A stretch of 40,707 nt of DNA from an uncultured Christensenellaceae bacterium. Lineage in GTDB: Bacteria; Bacillota; Clostridia; Christensenellales; Pumilibacteraceae. This document shows positions 37,900 to 40,707 of the stretch, piece after piece. A program made the translations under genes and the position numbers. Numbering within the stretch: the stretch's first letter is position 1; every line of letters starts with the position of its first letter. The stretch is from NCBI GenBank assembly GCA_910588315.1, contig CAJUQF010000008.1:1-40707 (forward strand), in the 5' to 3' direction. The notes below the pieces were generated by a model. The model did not search any database, was not told where the DNA came from, and saw only the letters and a list, made by a program, of their open reading frames with translations.

Positions 37900-38053
37900 A
37901 ATGAATAATCAAAAATCAGTAATGAAAAGTGTCGATCGCTGTTTTCGATAACGAGATTTCCCGGGCGTCCGAAACGACAGACAAATGGAATTTCGTTTAT
38001 ATCGCTTACTTATACGGAGCGCAGCGAAGATATCTTCATCGTTCGAGACATTA
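37900..38053. other. recF-rpmH intergenic, no gene
   Basis: Contains CGGAGCGCAGCGAAGATATC at about 38018-38037, similar in type to the GC-rich patch at 3711-3745, and no DnaA-box-like TTATNCACA. No oriC signal or ORF was seen. Confidence 0.5.
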
Positions 38054-39112
38054 TTAAATATCTATTATGTTTATACCCGTTCCGTCGAAGTCGGATCTAT
38101 CGGTGGTGGTTATTATCGACTGCACGCCTTGTATCGCGCCCAGAAGTTTGTTTCGCCTCGCGGGGTCGAGTTCGCTGAACACGTCGTCCAATAGCAGTAT
38201 CGGGCTTGTCCCCATAACGTTTGTCAATAGGGCGAGTTCGGCGAGTTTCATCGACAGCGCCGCAGTGCGCTGCTGCCCCTGCGAGCCATATGCGCGCACG
38301 TCCGAACCGTCGACCGCTATACTTATATCGTCCTTGTGCGGACCGGTATGCGTGTATCCGAGCCGCATATCGTCGGCGCGATCATGCGTAAAGCTTTTCA
38401 GCAGATTTTCTTTTATTTCTTCCGCGGTCTCGCCGCCCGTACCTTCGTATTCGAGATCGAGTTTTTCTCCCGCGCTCGACAAAAACGCATGGCGCTCGGC
38501 GGCAATAGGCGCAAGCTCGCGTATAAAACCTCTGCGGCTTTTGATTATCTTGGCGCCTACGTCGGCGAGCAATTCGTCCCACGGTGCGAGCGTACTGCCG
38601 TTTGCGCCGCCGCTTTTGAGCAGTTTGTTACGACTCTGCAAAACCTTGCCGTAACGAGTCAGCGCCGAAAAATACGCTTTGGAAATCTGGCAAAGCGATA
38701 TGTCCATGAACCGCCTGCGGTCGGACGGCGCATCCTTTATTATCTTGAGTCCGTCGGGACAAAACAACACTACCGGACAAACGCCCATAAGCTCGCTCAT
38801 GCGCGTTATCGCAAGCCCGTTGATGGCGACGCGCTTATTGGTCTCGCGGTCTATCACTATGCTTACGGTCTCGGTAAAACCGTCGCGCACCGCCGTGACG
38901 TTAATATACGCACGCGGCATGCCGTTTTTGATCAGTTCGCGATCGCGCGGCGTGCGAAACGACTTGCCGACGCCGGCAAAGTACACGGCTTCCAGAAGAT
39001 TGGTTTTGCCGCGCGCATTGGCGCCCACAAACGCGTTGCGTTCTTTATCGAGTACAACGGTGCGCTCCGACGCGTTTCGATATTCTTTTACTTTTATCTC
39101 GGTTACGGTCAC
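38054..39112 (-). CDS. recF: DNA recombination and repair protein RecF
   Basis: 352 aa SMC-like ATPase that loads RecA at gaps. Walker A FVGANARGKTNLLEAVYF (G30-T37), then KSFRTPRDRELI, the DIS...FMDISLCQ region, a central helical part, the ABC-type signature GSQGQQRTAALSMKLAEL, Walker B ILLLDDVFSELDPARR, and the ITTTDRSDF end. Normal length. The start overlaps the ComEC-like gene's stop by 4 nt. dnaN, dnaA and gyrB, its usual neighbours, are absent from the visible flank, so the origin cluster is rearranged here. Confidence 0.97.
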   Translation of the reverse strand: MTVTEIKVKEYRNASERTVVLDKERNAFVGANARGKTNLLEAVYFAGVGKSFRTPRDRELIKNGMPRAYINVTAVRDGFTETVSIVIDRETNKRVAINGLAITRMSELMGVCPVVLFCPDGLKIIKDAPSDRRRFMDISLCQISKAYFSALTRYGKVLQSRNKLLKSGGANGSTLAPWDELLADVGAKIIKSRRGFIRELAPIAAERHAFLSSAGEKLDLEYEGTGGETAEEIKENLLKSFTHDRADDMRLGYTHTGPHKDDISIAVDGSDVRAYGSQGQQRTAALSMKLAELALLTNVMGTSPILLLDDVFSELDPARRNKLLGAIQGVQSIITTTDRSDFDGTGINIIDI

Positions 39113-40506
39113 CTTTTGCGTCCGCCCCCGCGTTTGCCGCCGCCGCGCGAACGGTCGTTATTTATTTTGTCGTTGCCGCCGTTTCCGCCCGTTCTCTCGC
39201 CACAGAAAACTATCATATGCACTATCGCAACGACAACGATTATCGCGAAAACGCTCCACGCGACGACCGCCCACTTAAGTTCGATATTTCCGAGCTTTTT
39301 ATAAGTAAACACGAGCTTTACGTTGCGCTTTGCGGTAGCTTTGTCGCCGTAAAAAAGATTATACACGCCCTGCTCGTTTACGCGCACCGCAAAAGTGATA
39401 TCGCCTGCTTTATCGGTACGAAGGATATTCTCGTCTTTTACGCCTATCGCGTTATATCTTGCGAGCGCCTCGGCGTGCGGATGTTTGTAACTATTGCCCG
39501 CACCGCAGGAAATAACCGTATAGAGCGACCGCGCTCCCGTTTCAGTCGTTAAAATATCGAGATAATCGGGCGTCGTAGCGTTGCGTGAACCGTGATGCCC
39601 GGCTTTTATCACGTTTACGGAATACGTATCGGTGAACACGTCGTACTTATCGGTCACGCCGTCGGTCTTTGCGGCTTGTACTTTAGTCGCGAACTCGCCG
39701 AGATTTTTCTCTTCCGCGTCACCCGACATGGCGAATTTAAATCCGCGGTACTCGAGTATCATGATCGGCGAATAGTTGTTCCATTCGCCGTCGCCGGTAT
39801 ATTTGGTCGACAGCGGCGTATAAAAAGTAAACGTATACTTATCGTCGCCGGCGCCGCCGGAAATAGTTTGGCTTTCGTCGGCGGGATCGGTTATGTAAAC
39901 GACCGAATTCATATCCGCGCTTTTATAATACATCGATTTTACCGCGTTCGCGTAAACGGCGGTGTTCTTCGAGCGCGCATCCGAAGTAAGATCGGCTTTG
40001 CCGGGATCGTCATACGGGTTGGCGCTTGTACCCACGGCCTCGACGTTGGGTCTGTATACGAACCGCGCGGGGTATTTATTTAACACGTAATCGAGACTGC
40101 CGCAATGATCGGAGTCCGCGTGAGTCAATATCGCATAATCGAAATATTTAAAATCTTGCGGCAGCGTGTTATTTATAAACTTATCGATCGCACTCTCCAC
40201 TTTATCGTTGTTCTCGCCGCCGTCGATTATCATAGTCTTGCCGTCGGGAAATTCTATTATCGTGCAGTCGCCCTGCCCTACGTCCACGAAATGCACGTAC
40301 ATCTCCGCGAACTCGGACGTATCGATCTCGTCGTCGCCGTCGCTATCGGATCCGGTATCGTCGTCTACTTCCACTTCGGCATAATACGACAGTCCGAACT
40401 TTTCTTCGATAGTCCGCGACCAAATCATAGACACGCCGATCACCGCCGCTATTATGACAAGCAGTATTATATCGGTCAGTATTACTTTCTTTCTGTGAGC
40501 ATTCAT
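39109..40506 (-). CDS. ComEC/Rec2-related metallo-hydrolase, membrane-anchored
   Basis: 465 aa. One N-terminal transmembrane helix (about 10-28) and an acidic spacer (48-62) lead to a metallo-beta-lactamase domain. It starts VHFVDVGQGDCTIIEFPDGKTMIIDGG, has the metal motif LTHADSDHCGSL (HxDxDH), and continues with the MSGDAEEKNLGEF and IKAGHHGSRNATT segments. A beta-sandwich tail, a second helix (AVVAWSVFAIIVVVAIVHMIVF) and a basic Gly/Arg-rich end follow. This is the MBL part of ComEC without its competence channel. The enzyme would face outside if both helices span the membrane. The substrate is unknown; nucleic-acid or nucleotide hydrolysis is inferred from ComEC. Coupled to recF. Confidence 0.83.
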   Translation of the reverse strand: MNAHRKKVILTDIILLVIIAAVIGVSMIWSRTIEEKFGLSYYAEVEVDDDTGSDSDGDDEIDTSEFAEMYVHFVDVGQGDCTIIEFPDGKTMIIDGGENNDKVESAIDKFINNTLPQDFKYFDYAILTHADSDHCGSLDYVLNKYPARFVYRPNVEAVGTSANPYDDPGKADLTSDARSKNTAVYANAVKSMYYKSADMNSVVYITDPADESQTISGGAGDDKYTFTFYTPLSTKYTGDGEWNNYSPIMILEYRGFKFAMSGDAEEKNLGEFATKVQAAKTDGVTDKYDVFTDTYSVNVIKAGHHGSRNATTPDYLDILTTETGARSLYTVISCGAGNSYKHPHAEALARYNAIGVKDENILRTDKAGDITFAVRVNEQGVYNLFYGDKATAKRNVKLVFTYKKLGNIELKWAVVAWSVFAIIVVVAIVHMIVFCGERTGGNGGNDKINNDRSRGGGKRGGGRKR

Positions 40507-40542
40507 AATTTTATCCTATGTCCGTCGCTGCCGTACCGTGAA

Positions 40543-40707
40543 CTATAAATGAAATAATTCCGTTATCTCGTCGCATTTATCTATCGCGGCTTTGTATCCG
40601 AGTTCTATCATTTCGAGATAACCGTCCTTTCTTGTCGATTTGAACGCCGAAGTGTCCGGCGCTACGATGACATCGGACTGCATCAATCCGACTGCGGACG
40701 CATTGGC
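40543..40707 (-). CDS. C-terminus of a patatin-like phospholipase (RssA/NTE family)
   Basis: The last 54 residues end ...SDVIVAPDTSAFKSTRKD, GYLEMIELGYKAAIDKC. The 'ADVVI.PD.SGF...E.IE.GY.AA' pattern is typical of the end of bacterial patatin-like proteins. The catalytic Ser/Asp part lies beyond the right edge. It ends 36 nt above the ComEC-like gene, so these may be one operon. Confidence 0.6.
   Translation of the reverse strand, partial: ANASAVGLMQSDVIVAPDTSAFKSTRKDGYLEMIELGYKAAIDKCDEITELFHL

Noticed and set aside
37780..38053. replication origin between rpmH and recF
   Set aside because: No DnaA-box-like sequence or AT-rich unwinding repeats; both flanking genes run the same way and dnaA is absent.

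Overview
The window looks like chromosome from a Bacillota (Clostridia-type) bacterium, probably an uncultured anaerobe. The evidence is the gene families (AsnA, a CorA-family transporter, DUF5685, DUF815, an AlkZ-related protein, a PflX-like radical SAM protein), SpoIIIJ/Jag-type YidC and Jag next to rpmH-rnpA-yidD, and sigma-A-type promoters with 17-bp spacers. I cannot fix the genus. Almost every gene lies on the minus strand; only a PHP hydrolase and an AlkZ-related protein lie on the plus strand. recF and the rpmH-rnpA-yidD-yidC-jag cluster sit at the right end, so the replication origin is probably to the right of the window, but neither dnaA nor dnaN is here.

Layout from left to right (minus-strand operons read right to left). 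1-2.4 kb: acidic membrane protein, small membrane ORF and a ROK sugar kinase cut by the edge. 2.5-3.6 kb: CorA-type transporter with a leader ORF and a hairpin over its ribosome-binding site. 3.8-4.6 kb: thioredoxin-reductase-like flavoprotein. 4.7-5.0 kb: small non-coding repeats. 5.1-5.9 kb: PHP hydrolase (+). 6.0-12.5 kb: an operon of aminotransferase, small P-loop protein, threonine synthase, TrpRS, DUF5685 protein, J-like protein and a membrane protein. 12.6-20.1 kb: two tandem paralogous surface proteins with glycine-rich PGRS-like regions, the lowest-GC and most accessory-looking segment. 20.3-24.9 kb: dnaX-asnA-nadE. 25.0-26.0 kb: Fic protein with a C-terminal winged helix and a perfect dyad over its promoter. 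26.1-28.3 kb: DUF815 ATPase coupled to a metal (probably Mn) exporter, divergent from an AlkZ-related protein (+) at 28.4-29.0 kb. 29.3-32.7 kb: acyltransferase-like membrane protein, adenylate-forming ligase and PhnP-like hydrolase. 32.9-34.3 kb: DUF2726 protein and PflX-like radical SAM protein. 34.4-37.8 kb: rpmH-rnpA-yidD-yidC-jag. 38.1-40.5 kb: ComEC-like metallo-hydrolase overlapping recF. The right edge holds the tail of a patatin-like protein.

The most striking recurring signal is promoter placement. For six genes, including dnaX, a near-consensus promoter with a 17-bp spacer lies so close that the predicted transcription start falls 0-2 nt before the ATG, and none has room for a Shine-Dalgarno sequence. 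This suggests routine leaderless mRNA in a Bacillota-like genome. Other candidates for new regulation are the CorA leader (a 10-codon ORF beginning at the predicted 5' end, followed by a hairpin that traps the corA ribosome-binding site) and probable self-repression of the Fic gene. No CRISPR array, tRNA, rRNA, known riboswitch, T-box, transposase or phage gene was seen.
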